Shown: piece after piece, positions 37,662 through 52,200 of the stretch
Numbering within the stretch: position 1 is the stretch's first letter
Layout: each line of letters opens with the position of its first letter
DNA from: Glandiceps talaboti
Lineage: Eukaryota; Hemichordata; Enteropneusta; Spengelidae
DNA: 64,000 bases
Assembly: GCF_964340395.1 (NCBI RefSeq)
Contig: NC_135551.1
Span: 14,651,003-14,715,002 of the forward strand
Reading direction: 5' to 3'
The notes under the pieces: generated by a model
What the model was told of the DNA's origin: nothing
Databases searched by the model: none
What the model saw: the letters and a program-made list of their open reading frames with translations, nothing else
Made by a program: the position numbers and the translations under genes

Positions 37662-40226
37662 GTACACACAATCGCACAAAGAGGTCACGACTTCAAAGTT
37701 CGCTGTTGATTTGAAAAAAAAAAGTTGCAAATTTGTATATTCTTCAATTCTATTTTGTTCGCGCTGAGAGGCCTGTAATAATTATCTAACGAGGGAGGGG
37801 GGGGGGGGGGCAGGAGAGTTTTCGATTTGAATATGTATTGTCTCAGATTGCTCCTACCACCGCTCCAATAACCACGATAAAAATTTAGCAAATGTTGTTA
37901 GAAAGCAACATGAATTCTTATGGTAAATGTGACTATGTAGTGTTATACACTTCAAAATCAAACACAACGCCATATTACACAAAACTATGTGGTCAGTGTA
38001 ATTGATCTTGATACATCATTTAATAGCATTTGCAAGGTAAGACGAATTCTCCTGTATTTATTTGGTGTTTGAATATCATCCGGTAGCACACTTTACAGAT
38101 ATCCGCACAGATATATCACTACTTCACTGTTTTAGTATTTTGTTTTGCCTACCTACCTGCTCGCCAAACCCTTAAGTTGAAACCAGTTTCAACAACTGAT
38201 GAGTCACTCGTAAAGGTCACTGTAAGTTCATTGGAAGGTACTTCAATTTCGCCATCTGGAGTCTCACCACATGCAACGGCATTGCCGTTAATTGACAGAA
38301 AATCACAGCAACATTCCACTGCAAAGTCAATGATTTGGTAGTGGAGATTTCCTCCAACATCGCCCTCAACGGCCACACAGGTTGTGATATCAGAATAGGA
38401 ATCGTAATTATCAGGATAGTTTGGTGACGTAATTGTTTGCACTTCACCAGGGGAAAGCACAATCCGTTGATCACACGTATCCGTTGGATCAGGTGTAGTT
38501 ACGGGTACTGTACAAAAAGCCAACAGTTTAGAAAATGTGCATTGTACAATAATCCAGCGGTTTATATAATGTGTAAACATATATTTCCGTCATCACAGAA
38601 CACACACACACGCGTGCGCGTACATACACAATCGCACAGAGGTCACGACTTCAAAGTTCGCTGTTGATTTGAAAAAAAAGTTTCAAATTTGTATATTCTT
38701 CAATTCTATTTCGTTCGCGATTAGATACCTGTCCCATAACAAATATGTTTAAAGCCAAAGGTGATGCAATGTTGTTCACATTGTACAATATTACTAGTAA
38801 GTTATTTTACCCAATAAAATGTTTTCAAAAACGGTCCAGTTGCAGCTAATGCAGCTATAACGAATGTAGTGATTCTACAACAAATTAAATGATATTTCAT
38901 CTTAGTTTGCGAATGCTAGCTAATTAAACGATGCACATTGTATCATGTTCAGTGAGACTGATCACCAGATTTCATGTTTAGATAAACACAATGAAAATAA
39001 CATACGCATATCTCTTACATAGTGCCATTTCTGTATTTCGTTACACTGTATTGTGTTTTGTTATCATTAATAAATGTCAGAGCAGAAACGTATAGCTAAA
39101 ATGCTGTAGGTTTGATGTTTCACTCATGGGACATTACATTTTTGACACAAAGATAGACACATTTCAACTGTAGACTAACAACAACAACAACAACAACAAC
39201 AAAAACAACAACAACAACAACAACAGAGAGACTATAAACACAGTAGGATCCTTTGCCCAATCATTGAACAATGATAAGTACAGCTATTCTTTCACAGTGC
39301 AGTAGAAACATGCTTCTGATGGAAACATTACACACGGACTTGATGATTTTAATGCGCCTGCAATTATTTATTCTCTAACTGATAATCAGCACTAATATAT
39401 TTCAACTTTACTTCTTCTACATCCCACTGTATGTATACGGCACCTATGCAATAGTTTCTTTTACATTAGAAGTTGCATGAGTGTGTGTGATAAATATCAT
39501 GTTACAGTGAAACACCAAGCCGACACTATTTTAAAGTGTAAGGAATCTTTGTGTATTAGCTGCATTGTGTCCATATTACACAAAACTATGTGGTCAGTGT
39601 AATTGATCTTGATCGATACATCATTTAATAGCATTTGCAAGGTAAGACGAATTCTCCTGTATTTATTTGGTGTTTGAATATCATCCGGTAGCAAACTTTA
39701 CAGATATCCGCACAGATATCTCACTACTTCGCTGTTTAAGTATTTTGTCTTGCCTACCTACCTGCTTGCCAAACCCTTAAGTTGAAACCTTTATAACTAA
39801 CAGATCCGTCACTCTTAAAGATCACAGTAAGGTCGTTGGAAGGTACTTCAATTTCGCCATCTGGCGTCTCACCACAAGCAATTACATTGCCGTTGATTGA
39901 CAGATAATCACAGCAACATTCCACTGCAAAGTCAATGATTTGGTAGTAGAGATTTCCTCCAACATCGCCCTCAACGGCCACACAGATTGTGATGTCAGAA
40001 GGGGAATCGTAATTATCAGGATAGTTTGGTGACGTAATTGTTTGTTCTTCACCAGAGGAAAGTACAATCCGTTGATCACACGTATTCATTGGACCAGGTG
40101 TAGTTACATGTACTGTACAAAAAGTCAACAGTTTAGAAAATGTGCATTGTACAATAATTCAGAGGTTTATATGTAAAAATATATTTCCATCATCACAGAA
40201 CACCCACACACACACACAAACACATG

Positions 40227-40275
<49 letters not shown>

Positions 40276-41801
40276 GTCATGACTTCTAAGTTTCCTGTTG
40301 AGTTGAAGAAAAAAAAAAGAGTTGCAAATTTGTATATTCTTAAATTCTGTTCGTTCGTGCTTAGAGACCTGTCATAATTAATTAACTAACAAGGGTGGGG
40401 GGAGGGGGGGTGGAGTTTTGGATTTGAATATGTATTTTTCAGATTGCTCCTACCACTGCTCCAAAACCCCAAAAATGGTCCAAATATATATCAAATACGA
40501 AATGGGTGACTTTCTCATTTTGCAAATAATGAACTTAGTGCGTGAAAATGCAAGTAGGGGAGTCTTTAGGAGGAGTAATTCCTAACCTGCTGAAGAATTG
40601 AGAAATAATAGTTGGTTGTTTAGGAGTCATTTTATTTCAACAGGTAAAAGGACAGTGTGTTCATCATAGTTATCAGTTACACACATGCACATTCATTCAC
40701 ATTCACATGCATTCATACATACATACATACATACATACATACATACATGCATACATACATACATACATACATACATACATACGTACGTACGTACATACGT
40801 ACGTACGTACATACATACATACATACATACATACATACATACATACATACATACATACATACATACATACATACATACATACATACATACAAACATGCAT
40901 ACATACACGTACGTACATACGTACGTACGTACGTACGTACGTACATACATACATACATACATACATACATACACATACGCACGTACGTACATACATAAAT
41001 ACATACATACATACATACATACATACATACATACATACATACATGCATACATACACGTACGTACGTACATACATACATACATACATACATAAACACATAC
41101 ATACATTCATACATACATACATACATACATACATACATACATACATACATACATACACACACACATACATACATACATACATACATACATACATACATAC
41201 ATACATACATACATGGATGCATACATACATACATACATACATACATACATACATACATACATACATACATACATACATGCATACATACATGCATACATGC
41301 ATGCATGCATGCATGCATACATACATACATACATACATACATAATACAAAGGTAAATTATATATTTCCTACCTACCTGGTACCCAAACTCTTAGATTAAA
41401 CCCTTTATAGGTATAGGACGCATCACTCGTAAAGGTAACTCTAAGGTCATTAGAAGGTGCTTCAATTTCGTCACTAGACATGTGGTCATAAGTGATTTCA
41501 TCACAGTCAAGTTCTTTGCCGTTGATTGACAGATGATCACAGCAACATTCTACCTCAAAGTCAGTGATTTGATAGAAGATATTCCCTTCAACATCGTCCT
41601 CTAAGGCCACACAGGTTGTGATATCAGAATAGGAATCGTAATCATCAGGATAGTTTGGTGATGTAATTGTGTGCTCCTCACCCAGGGATAACACAATCCG
41701 TTGGTCGCAGATGTAAGTAGATGGTGTTCCTGCAAATTTAAAATGAGAAATGTTGAATGTTTCAAATTAACATGATTAGGTCACGATGAGGCATATCTGA
41801 A

Positions 41802-41851
<50 letters not shown>

Positions 41852-44800
41852 TTGTTTGTTTGTTTGTCAGTGTGCCTCTGTGCTCTGTCTGGTTATTGTT
41901 TGTGTCTAGCTGCCTCTCTCTGTACAAATCCCACAGGGTTAGCGCTTGAAGTGATTTGTTTTAAATAAGATATTTATATTTTTTGAACCTGTTTTAACGC
42001 AATCTTTTGTTTTTCTTCGAACACGCGAATAATTGCAATGAAGATGTGCACTATATGTGGACCTCACAATGTGGAATAATTATTAAAGCGAGATCTATTC
42101 TATTAATTTCATTATTTTCTTAGTACAGCATTTACGTTCAAAGGCGATTACTAGTATATCGGTTTACAGTAGCTCTGACAGTTCATTTGAATAGACGACA
42201 GATACACCGCTGATAATCAGCAGATATTACGATACGTTTCATAAATATCATTCTTGCGCGCGTGTGTGTGTGCGTGCGCGCGCGTGCGAGCAATTGTGTG
42301 TATGTGCATGCGCATGTGTGTGTGCGCGTGTGTGTATGTGGGACACTTTGTGATTCAACGGCATTAGAAAATACACTTGTTTAATAAAACTTGAGCACAG
42401 AATGCAGTCTTAACATTTAGGCTATACATGATTTTGACATTTAACATTTAATGTATAAGAAAATTTGAGGTCACTTGGATTAGCTGGCACATGTGTTGAT
42501 GGTAAGGGATGCACATACAAGGTAAATCAGTAAAAGTGATAACCCTGCGGGAGAAAAAAGAGCAAGGTGATCATTACTATATTGTTGGTTTGCCTACAAA
42601 ATAAGTACCATATAAATGAATTGATGTCCAAATATTTCCCAGGTGTAAATGACGTCACGTGTATGATCAGCAGAGTTGGCCCGAAATCGATAGTTAATAT
42701 ATGTATCATTGCTTATGAATGGAGGACTCGTGGATAACGTCTTTACTTCATTTGTTTGTTAAAAGTCAGTTTTGTGTGCACCAAATATTTACACCTAATT
42801 ACCTGCTGCCCAAACTCGCATACTGAATCCACTGTCGGTAAAAGATCCGTCACTTGAAAATGACACCGTCATTTCTTTGGACGGTACTTCAGTTTCTCCA
42901 TATGATACTTCACCACATACAACAGCATTGCCGTTGATTGACAGATGATCACAGCAACATTCCACTGCAAAGTCATTGATTTGATAGTAGAGATTTTCTG
43001 CAACACCACCCTCAACGGCCACACAGATTGTGATGTCAGAATAGGAATCATAATTACCAGGATAGTTTGGTGATGTTACTGTCTGCTCTTCGCCAGGGGA
43101 AAGTACAATCTGTTGATCACAGGTAGAAGTAGGTGCAGTTGCTGTAAGGTACAAATACAACCAAATTTTAGAATAAGAACAAGAATCTTAGAAATACCCC
43201 AGTTCTTTTTATGTCGGATAATGGGAGCTCTTTCACTCCATATATAGAGATCAAACAATTTGTATATACAACTAATATACGTAGAAAGTATTCTCCAAGA
43301 GGGAGCATTTTTCCGAAAGATCTATCGTCTCTCCCGGTTTGCATAAAAATAAGGCTATATTTTGCATACTCACAGCTCAACTAGGCAAGAATGTTTTAGT
43401 CTTGCGATAGACGAAATGGTCCTCTCGCCGATACTACTAATTTTAGTCAGTTTTTATTTGCCAGGCCATCCTTAAAACTAATTGTAGTTCCCAAGGAGTG
43501 GCGAGGAGGGTGGTTACTGCATCAGGTAAGTAGATTGATCTTATAGTAAAACATTTCCTTTTTGGGGAAACTCGTGTTCTATTGCAATCAATCGACTACC
43601 TTATTGCATAAAAATTAGGCTATCAACATAATACAAAGGTGAAGATGGGTGGTATATTAATATAAACTGGCTAGTATTATTATCGGCGTCTATCGCGAGA
43701 ATAGAGAATTCTTGCCTAGTGGAGTTGAGTATGCAAATATAGCATAATTCTTATGCAATCAGGGAAGTTGATTGCTTGAATAGAATATACGATAGTGGAC
43801 TTCAAAGGCTTTAGAAACTACCGGGGTATACTGTATTTAAACACTATTGTACAAGAAAGATTGTGTCCGACATTCAGGTAATACATAAGTTTGACATTTG
43901 AACTTGAATGAATATTAAATGTGAGGTCAACTGGATCAACCGGTACATATGGCATGGTTGGACATACAATGTAATTAAATCCAGTAGATACCCGTATAGG
44001 GAAAAAATGAGTGAGGGCTATATTACTGTAAATTTGTTTGCCTACAAAATAACTACAAAATAAATGAATTGATTTGTTGATGCCCCAAACTCTCCCTTAA
44101 TGACAATGACGTCATTTGACGTGTAAGATCTACAGAGTTGGCTTTCGATAGTTAACATAATTACAATTGCTGACGAATTACGGTCTTTACTCAGTGTGTT
44201 TATAAAAACGTCTCTCCTATGTTATACATTATTACCTGCAGCCCACACTCGCATGCTGAATCCTGTATCTGCAAAGGATCCATCACTCGTAAAGGATACC
44301 GTAAATTCCTTAGCTGGTACTTCATTTTCTTCATATGATACTTCACCACATACCACAGGATTGCCGTTAATTGACAGATGATCACAGCAACATTCCACAG
44401 AAAAGTTAATGATTTGGTAGAGAAGATTTCCTTCAAAATCGCCCTCAACGGCCACACAGGTTGTGACATCAGAATAGGAATCATAATCATCAGGATAGTT
44501 TGGGGACGTAATTGTCTGCTCTTCACCAGGGGAAAGCACAATTCGTAGATCACAGTTGTAAGTAGGTGTGGTTGCTGTAAAGTAAAAATACAGATAAAGG
44601 GCAAATACTTTTTAGGGTTAACGTTGCAACCAAACTATAGAACAAGAACAAGAATCCTTAGAAATACCCAAGTGAGTTCTTTTTTACGCCGGATAAAGGA
44701 TGCTCTTTCACTTCATGTGTAGGGAATAATCAAATTGCACATACAACAGAAAAAAACTATATATAGGTAGAGAGTAAGAGTTTCCCCGAAAGGAAACATA

Positions 44801-45873
44801 GGATCAGTCTACTTTCCTTATTGCATAACAATTAGGCTATCAGCATAATACAAAGGTATCTGTGGAGACGGGTGGTGTATATATAAAAACTGCCTAGTAT
44901 TGGCAGTCTCGTCTATCGCGAGCCTAAAGAATTCTTGCCTAGTGGAGTTATGAGTATGCAAATATAGCCGAATTATTATGCAATCAGGTAAGTTAATTGG
45001 TTGAATAGAATATACGATACTGGACTTCAAAGGCTTTGGAAAGTATACTGTGTTAAAAACACTATTGAACAGGAAAGATTGTGTCCGACACTCACGTAAT
45101 ACATTATTTTGACATTTGAACTTGAACGAATAAGTAAATGTGAGGTCAACTGGATCAACCGGTGCATATGGTATGGTTGGACATACAATGTAATTAAATC
45201 CAGTAGATACCTCATATAGGGAAAAATGAGTGAGGGCTATATTACTGTAAATTTGTTTGCCTACAAAATAACTACAAAATAAATGAATTGATTTGTTGAT
45301 GCCCCAAACTCTCCCTTAATGACAATGACGTCATTTGACGTGTATGATCTACAGAGTTGGCTTTCGATGGTTAACATAATTACAACTGCTGACGAATTAC
45401 GGTCTTTATTCAGTGTGTTTATAAAAACGTCTCTCCTATGTTATACATTATTACCTGCAGCCCACACTCGCATGCTGAATCCTGTATCTGCAAAGGATCC
45501 ATCACTCGTAAAGGATACCGTAACTTCGTTAGCTGGTACTTCATTTTCTTCATATGATACTTCACCACATACAACAGGATTGCCATTAATTGACAGATGA
45601 TCACAGCAACATTCCACAGAAAAGTCAATGATTTGGTAGAGAAGATTTCCGTCAAAATCGCCCTCAACGGCCACACAGGTTGTGATGTCAGAATAGGAAT
45701 CATAATCATCAGGATAGTTTGGTGACGTAATTGTCTGTTCTTCACCGGGAGAAAGTACAATCCGTTGACCACATGTATCCGTTGGACCAGGTGTAGGTGT
45801 AGTTGCTATAAGGTAAAAACGGCAAATATTCAGTCTTGAAACCAATGTATTATCTTCCGATACGATGTAGATA

Positions 45874-45920
<47 letters not shown>

Positions 45921-46190
45921 TTATCTATCCATCTGTCTCTGTTTATCTGTATGTCCGTCCGTACGTCCGCCCATCTGATAATCTCCCATAAGTTAAGAAG
46001 CAAGGTAAATTGTCAGTTTAACTGACACCTTTGTAATAATGGGATCAGAGCTATTTTAATCTAGATAAGGGAATTTGGATAGCATGAGGAAATATCGGTG
46101 CTTTCGTTTAGTCAATGAAGAGAGTGAATATTCAGCCGGGTGACAGGGAAAGAAAGACGGAAAGCAACAGAAAATCGGTTTTATTGTACC

Positions 46191-46233
<43 letters not shown>

Positions 46234-49200
46234 ATGAAATCAAATCATATCAAATCAAATCAAATCACATCACATCACATCACAACAAATCATTAATCAT
46301 TGGTGCTTAGAGGTAGACTGATATACAACGTAAGTAATGTATAAAAACAATATAACTCAAATTACACAATAACTGAGTTGATGTAGTGATCTAATATCAA
46401 TCATTACCAAAGTTTAACTGACGTCACATGTGCAGATACAGATTTCAAAAGACAATATATTCGTCATTGCGAACAAATAGTGGACTGACGGATAGCGTAT
46501 GTACTCCATTTCATTGTGAAAATTTGCATTAAATATTTATACATAATTACCTGTTGTCCAAACTCGCATGCTGAATCCTTTACTTGTTACAGACCCGTCA
46601 CTCACAAATGTTGCTGTAACGTTTTTAGAAAATACTTGAGTTTCAACATATGCCATTGTACTACATTCGACAGCAAAACCGTTGATTGACAGGTGGTCAC
46701 AACAACATTCCATCTCAATGTCAGTGATTTGGTAATATAGATTTAATTCAACACCGCCCTCTATGGTCACACAGGTGGTAGTGTCAACATTGTTATCATA
46801 CTCAGAAGGATAGTTCGGTGACGTAATCGTGGTTTCATCACCAAGGCCAAGCAGGATACACTCGTCGGTCGGTTCATCAGTGTCCCCTTCTGTTTAAAAA
46901 GGTGTAGAACAATTGCATTGTCATTGAGTACAAACATGTAAGATTCTTAAGGTTGGAAACGGAAACGGATTATTGTAATTCGTTATTGTCTCTGGGTGTC
47001 ATTTGTAAACTGTAGATATAAATAATGTAAAAAAAATTAACATAAACCATATTGTGATTCCCATAGTACATTGTAATCACCGACTTGTTAAGTTTTAATA
47101 TCACATATTTGTTTTAATACTTTATAGAAATAAAGAGGAACTAATCAAGAACAATTCGTCGGTATGATCTGAGAACAGGGTAATTTATCAAGGTATGAAA
47201 GTGTAATGAACCTTTGTGGACCGAGAAAAAACAGGTCCAATTTCGCTGAAATAAAATGTACATTTGAGCGTATTAAAACATTCCACCTTTAGCAAATGTA
47301 GGATTATACCACTTTGATTACCCAACGTGATATCATTGCACACAAAAAAATAATATGCTATTTTAAAATTAAACACCGACTATATATCTCGTAAAATACG
47401 CTAGAATTAACAAAACTGTACACTTAAATCAGGTGTAAAATGAATGCCTTCTGTAAGGGCAAAGTCTCTAAATTGTGGTTCCTAGCTATATAGCTATCAT
47501 AGAAAATACACTCCTTACTTTGCAAATTACTTGGTGATTACGTCACCGCATGGATACTTGGCAAATTAATTTTACCAACGACCATTAATGGTGCGAATTA
47601 ATCATTAAACTGGCTTTATCAACAATTTATGTATAACACATGCACATCGTTATTATCACCGTGTGTGCCAAACTATATGAAATTTGAAGCTTGTACTGTC
47701 GAGATAATGTATAATTAATATAAGAATGACATATGTAATTGTTATGAAAACGACTTATTACAAATAAAATTCAAACACTTGCGAGTTTTTGTCATGTATC
47801 ACACAGTACCAAATTGTATGAAATTTGAAGCTTACATTCCTAAGAAATGTGACTTTAAAGAACATGTGCGTTTTTGTTATGATTGTGGTATCTACCGAAT
47901 TATAGTGTGTATTTTTAAGATACAGTGGAATTATTGAAACAAATCATCAATAGGGCAAATTACACGCGTCCTGTTAACACTATTGTATTGACAAAACTGA
48001 AGTGAAAGTTAAAGCGTAAGCATGCACTATTAAAACGGCCTAATTAACGGAAATCACTGTTTATGCATATATCTCATTAATATTCACAGTGTTTACCAAA
48101 CCCTTATGTTGTAGCCATTACTAATTACTCCTTTTATGATCATTTGTACCGAATTTCTTTTACCACAAAATGATACACACAGACAGACACAGACACAGAC
48201 ACAGACACAGACACAGACACAGACCCAAAGACGACCTTCCCTTATGGAAGGTAAATAGGATGAAACAACCACGTCCATGTCATTTTGCAATATAATAGAA
48301 TAGTGTCATTATTTAAACAAGGGTGAACGTCAGTTTTTTTTTGTCGAGGATAGATATGTAAAGGTACGACGCGACACTACATATAATAAACTTAAATATG
48401 GTTATTGTTAACCTACCTGTCCAGACCCTCATGCTGAAACCTCCGAGAGTAAGACTAGAATCACTTGTGAAGATGATTTCAAGCTGGTTTGAATCTGGTA
48501 TTGTTTCTTCAGTGGGAATGTCACTGCAAGTCACGAACTCGCCATTGATTATCAGGTGATCACAGCAACATTCAAGATTAAAGACGATGACTTGAAAGTG
48601 CAAAGTAACATCGCCCTCTACCGTTACGACTGTAGTGACTTCAGTGTCGCTGTCGTAAGTCTGTGGATAATTTGGTGACGTAATCATTCGTTCTTCCCAG
48701 GGTGCGAGCACTACATACTCAACATTTGAAGGTATATCAACTTTCAAATAAAAGAGAATAATACATTTACATTTAAAACTATTACTCGTAAAATATTGTC
48801 CACAAGGGCAAAAGAACATCTTTGTAAAATTTACCGGTACCATAACTAGTATAATTTGATATTTTATGCGCAGATTGAAAGAAGAAATGCGTCTTTCAAC
48901 AGGATTTCTTCATTTAATATTTTAAAAGCCTGCACTAGCTGTAACTGGAGTATTAGTTTTTGGTCAGACAAAATGAAAATAAAAATCTACCTACCCCACC
49001 AATTCTAAAATTGAGCGTAATCGGAACCACACAATTTTTTGGGGTTTAAGGAGAGATTAACTCAAACTTGTTAAAATACCAATAATTAGACACTGTACAT
49101 GTTAAATAGTGGTCGATAATATTTGTAACAGCAATGCTTGGTTGCATGAGGGTGGCAGTGATTCTATGTTTCAGACATAAACACTTGATTTGATTTGTTT

Positions 49201-52200
49201 ATCGTACCCACGGAAAAGTGAAATATTTCAGTTTTGTACAGTTGCACTTTCTGAAAGACATTTACCCACGGGTGATTCAATATTGTTTAGGGTATATGAT
49301 AGTACGATTGTCAGCTGATCAAACGTGTTTAAAAACACAGTTTTAGTCACTGCTAGATGCAGTTTTATTTGAACGCTATTTTGTAGGATATGGCGTGTAG
49401 GGACGACGACCCTCACGTAAAATTGAGAGGCCAATTACGACTGAACAAGATACAATTTATATTCCAGTCAATATACACGCATCTGATTGTCGAACTTTTC
49501 ACGGGTGTTCTTTAGAATGCATTGTGTAAATTTGTTGACCATACATACTGTATATTATTATCTCATGTATATTTGTGTTACTATTTATTTTTACATTTTG
49601 TTCTGTGATTTTATTTATGTGACCCGTAGGTTTAATTCACATTGTGGCATGAAAAAGTCATTCTGATTGTGATTGGATACCAAGATTTACTACATGTCTG
49701 ATTTATCTAGAACAAAACAAGATCCAAAAGAGACCCTTTATAGCCACTCTAGTATCAGAAGCATGCATACAAAATACAGACAAAATTGAGCATTTTATGA
49801 ATGAAGTTTACCTGTTCACGGCAAAGATAAAAATGAAAAGAGTAAAAGAGCCCTTTGTGTATATTCAGTATTACATATAACCAACTGTTGTATATAATGA
49901 TGACACTATTTCCTTCTGTTTCTCATTACCCGGCCGAATCAAATTTTCAGCTCCGACATCAAATGAAAAAATACATTTTCATCTGCCTCCAATATTATAC
50001 GGAGCAAGAATAAGCAAGTGTCCTGACTGTCTACGTCATTTACAGTCATGATGGCGGCGATGCCGCTCGTTCACGAACAGAGCATTTATTTTTTTCAAAA
50101 CGGAAGTTATTCAAAACTTCGTTTAAAGTCGTGCTGAGAACATGCCAAATTGTAATATATCTGGGAAAGGGCTTGTTACCAGGATTCCATAAAAAAAAAA
50201 GATGGAGAGTAGTAAACTGAAAGATGGAGAAACATGAAGAAGAACAAATTTGTATACCCTTTTTAAGTAGATCGACCGACCGACCGACCCATAGTTGCTA
50301 TGAAAACGTAATGACAAACAACAAAAGAATAGGGTCGTGATAATGAAGTAATAAAGAACAATCTGTAAACTATGATTTTTAAATGGTTTTGTAATGGCTT
50401 GCACGTTGGCTGGTGGCATTGAAATATAATAACACTTTAACAAATACATACCAACAGTCACAAGTAAACGATAACCCTTGCCGCCAAGCCCACCATCACT
50501 CTGAAATCTAAAGGTTGCGACGTTTGATTCCAAAGTGCTTGATTCCGGTAGAGTATCACAGGTGTATCCGACGCCACTGCCACTCGTAGGATTTTCTATG
50601 GTAAAACTGTCACAACAGTAACATTCAAGGTCGAAGTCTAGGAATTGCAAATGCAACCACAGTCCTGTGTCGGCAACAATTCTTGTTGAGCAATGTAGGG
50701 AGGCCTCATAATACTGGGGATAGTGAGGAGACTCTAAAATCACACGATCACCAGCTTGAAGAAGATCTGGGACATCTACACCACATGAAATCGCTTGCAC
50801 TGAATCTATTGGACAAAAGTTGGGCAAAAGAATAGTTAAGGATATTGGAGGCATATCAATTTAGCACATTATAAAGAATTAAAGAAACGTGTAGCTAGTT
50901 AAAGAGGCCACATGACAGAGGAGTTAGATATTAATGTGATATTGAAAGAACATCATAAGTGAATTGAATTGCATTGAATTGATTTGCACTAATTTGAAAC
51001 TAAGCGAAGTGAAGTGAAGTGTCCTTAAATAAGTAATTTTATTCATTTAAAATTAAGTAAATTTAATTGCAAAAGTGAAATATTTGATAAAATGGATTGG
51101 AATTGAATGGAATGGAATGGGATAGAATAGAATAAAAAATAAAGCAAAAACAGAACAATTCAAATTAATTTAAATCAACTTAAATAGAACTAAAATTAAA
51201 CTAAAATGCAATGAAATAAAGTAGAGTGTAGTGAAGTAATATGAGATTGATTTGATTTGAAAGGTTTTTACTTTATTCATGGATGTATCTCTCCTAATAC
51301 ATCCATGCTTTGAATTTAGGTAGAGTGAAGTGAATCGAATTGATTTAAATGTTAGAATCTGTCGGAAACTATGCGAGTATAGATGTAGGGATAGTAAGTC
51401 TTCGTCATAAATAGAATTAGGGACTTAACGAACGACTTAGTCTTACTACTACAATTAACTATATATAGTAAAACCCTTGCACTAGATCAGAAGGCTGTTT
51501 TATCAGTGGCGGACAATTAAATATGGCGCTGTAGGTGCCGAGAGGTCTTCTCCTTATCACACTATCAAACTAACAAACATTGATACAAAAACAATAGCGG
51601 GCGCCTCAGATGTACATGCATGCGATGCTGTTATCAGTTTGTTTATGTCAGACTCTGTGGATGTTAGACAGATTGGTATGACATATATGACTAACTTTCA
51701 CCAGACATAAACAAGAGCATGTCGTGAACTTACATCAGAGATGCCAATGTTACTTTGTATCAATATGTGTCTGTTTGATAGTGTGATAAGGAGCCAACCT
51801 TTCGGCACCTATAAAACCAGTTTAAATGTCTACTATGTAACTGATAAAATGACAGTTTGATCATATCAATTATTTCGTCGTTTGTATAACCAACTCAATT
51901 CACGTGGATATTCTTAGTCGTATGCATTTCTTTTCGTTTGTATACTTAATTAATTACTTTTTTAATTTACTTTTTTTCCTGTGTAGAAATACATCTTTAT
52001 ATTTTACGTTTAAAATTTGATACTTACAAACTCTTAAGACAACATCAGGCGAAGCCATGGCACCGTCGTTAACGTAATGAATAGCCAAAGAGTCAGTCTT
52101 AAAAACAAGTGTGTAATCAGATCCATAATTTCCAAAGTAGCGTTGTGTGTTGTCGCCGTCGCCATCACCGGAACCATCACCGGAACTGTAACCGGAACCG

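Noticed and set aside
36234-38474. Second-frame ORFs of about 85 codons repeated under each CUB exon
   Set aside because: They are overlapping shadows of the CUB exons and repeat only because the exons are duplicated.
40693-41399. Open frames of 135-230 codons on both strands (His-Thr-Tyr-Ile or Cys-Met-Tyr-Val repeats)
   Set aside because: They come from an ACAT tetranucleotide array, which has no stops in most frames. There is no composition, start or neighbour to support coding.
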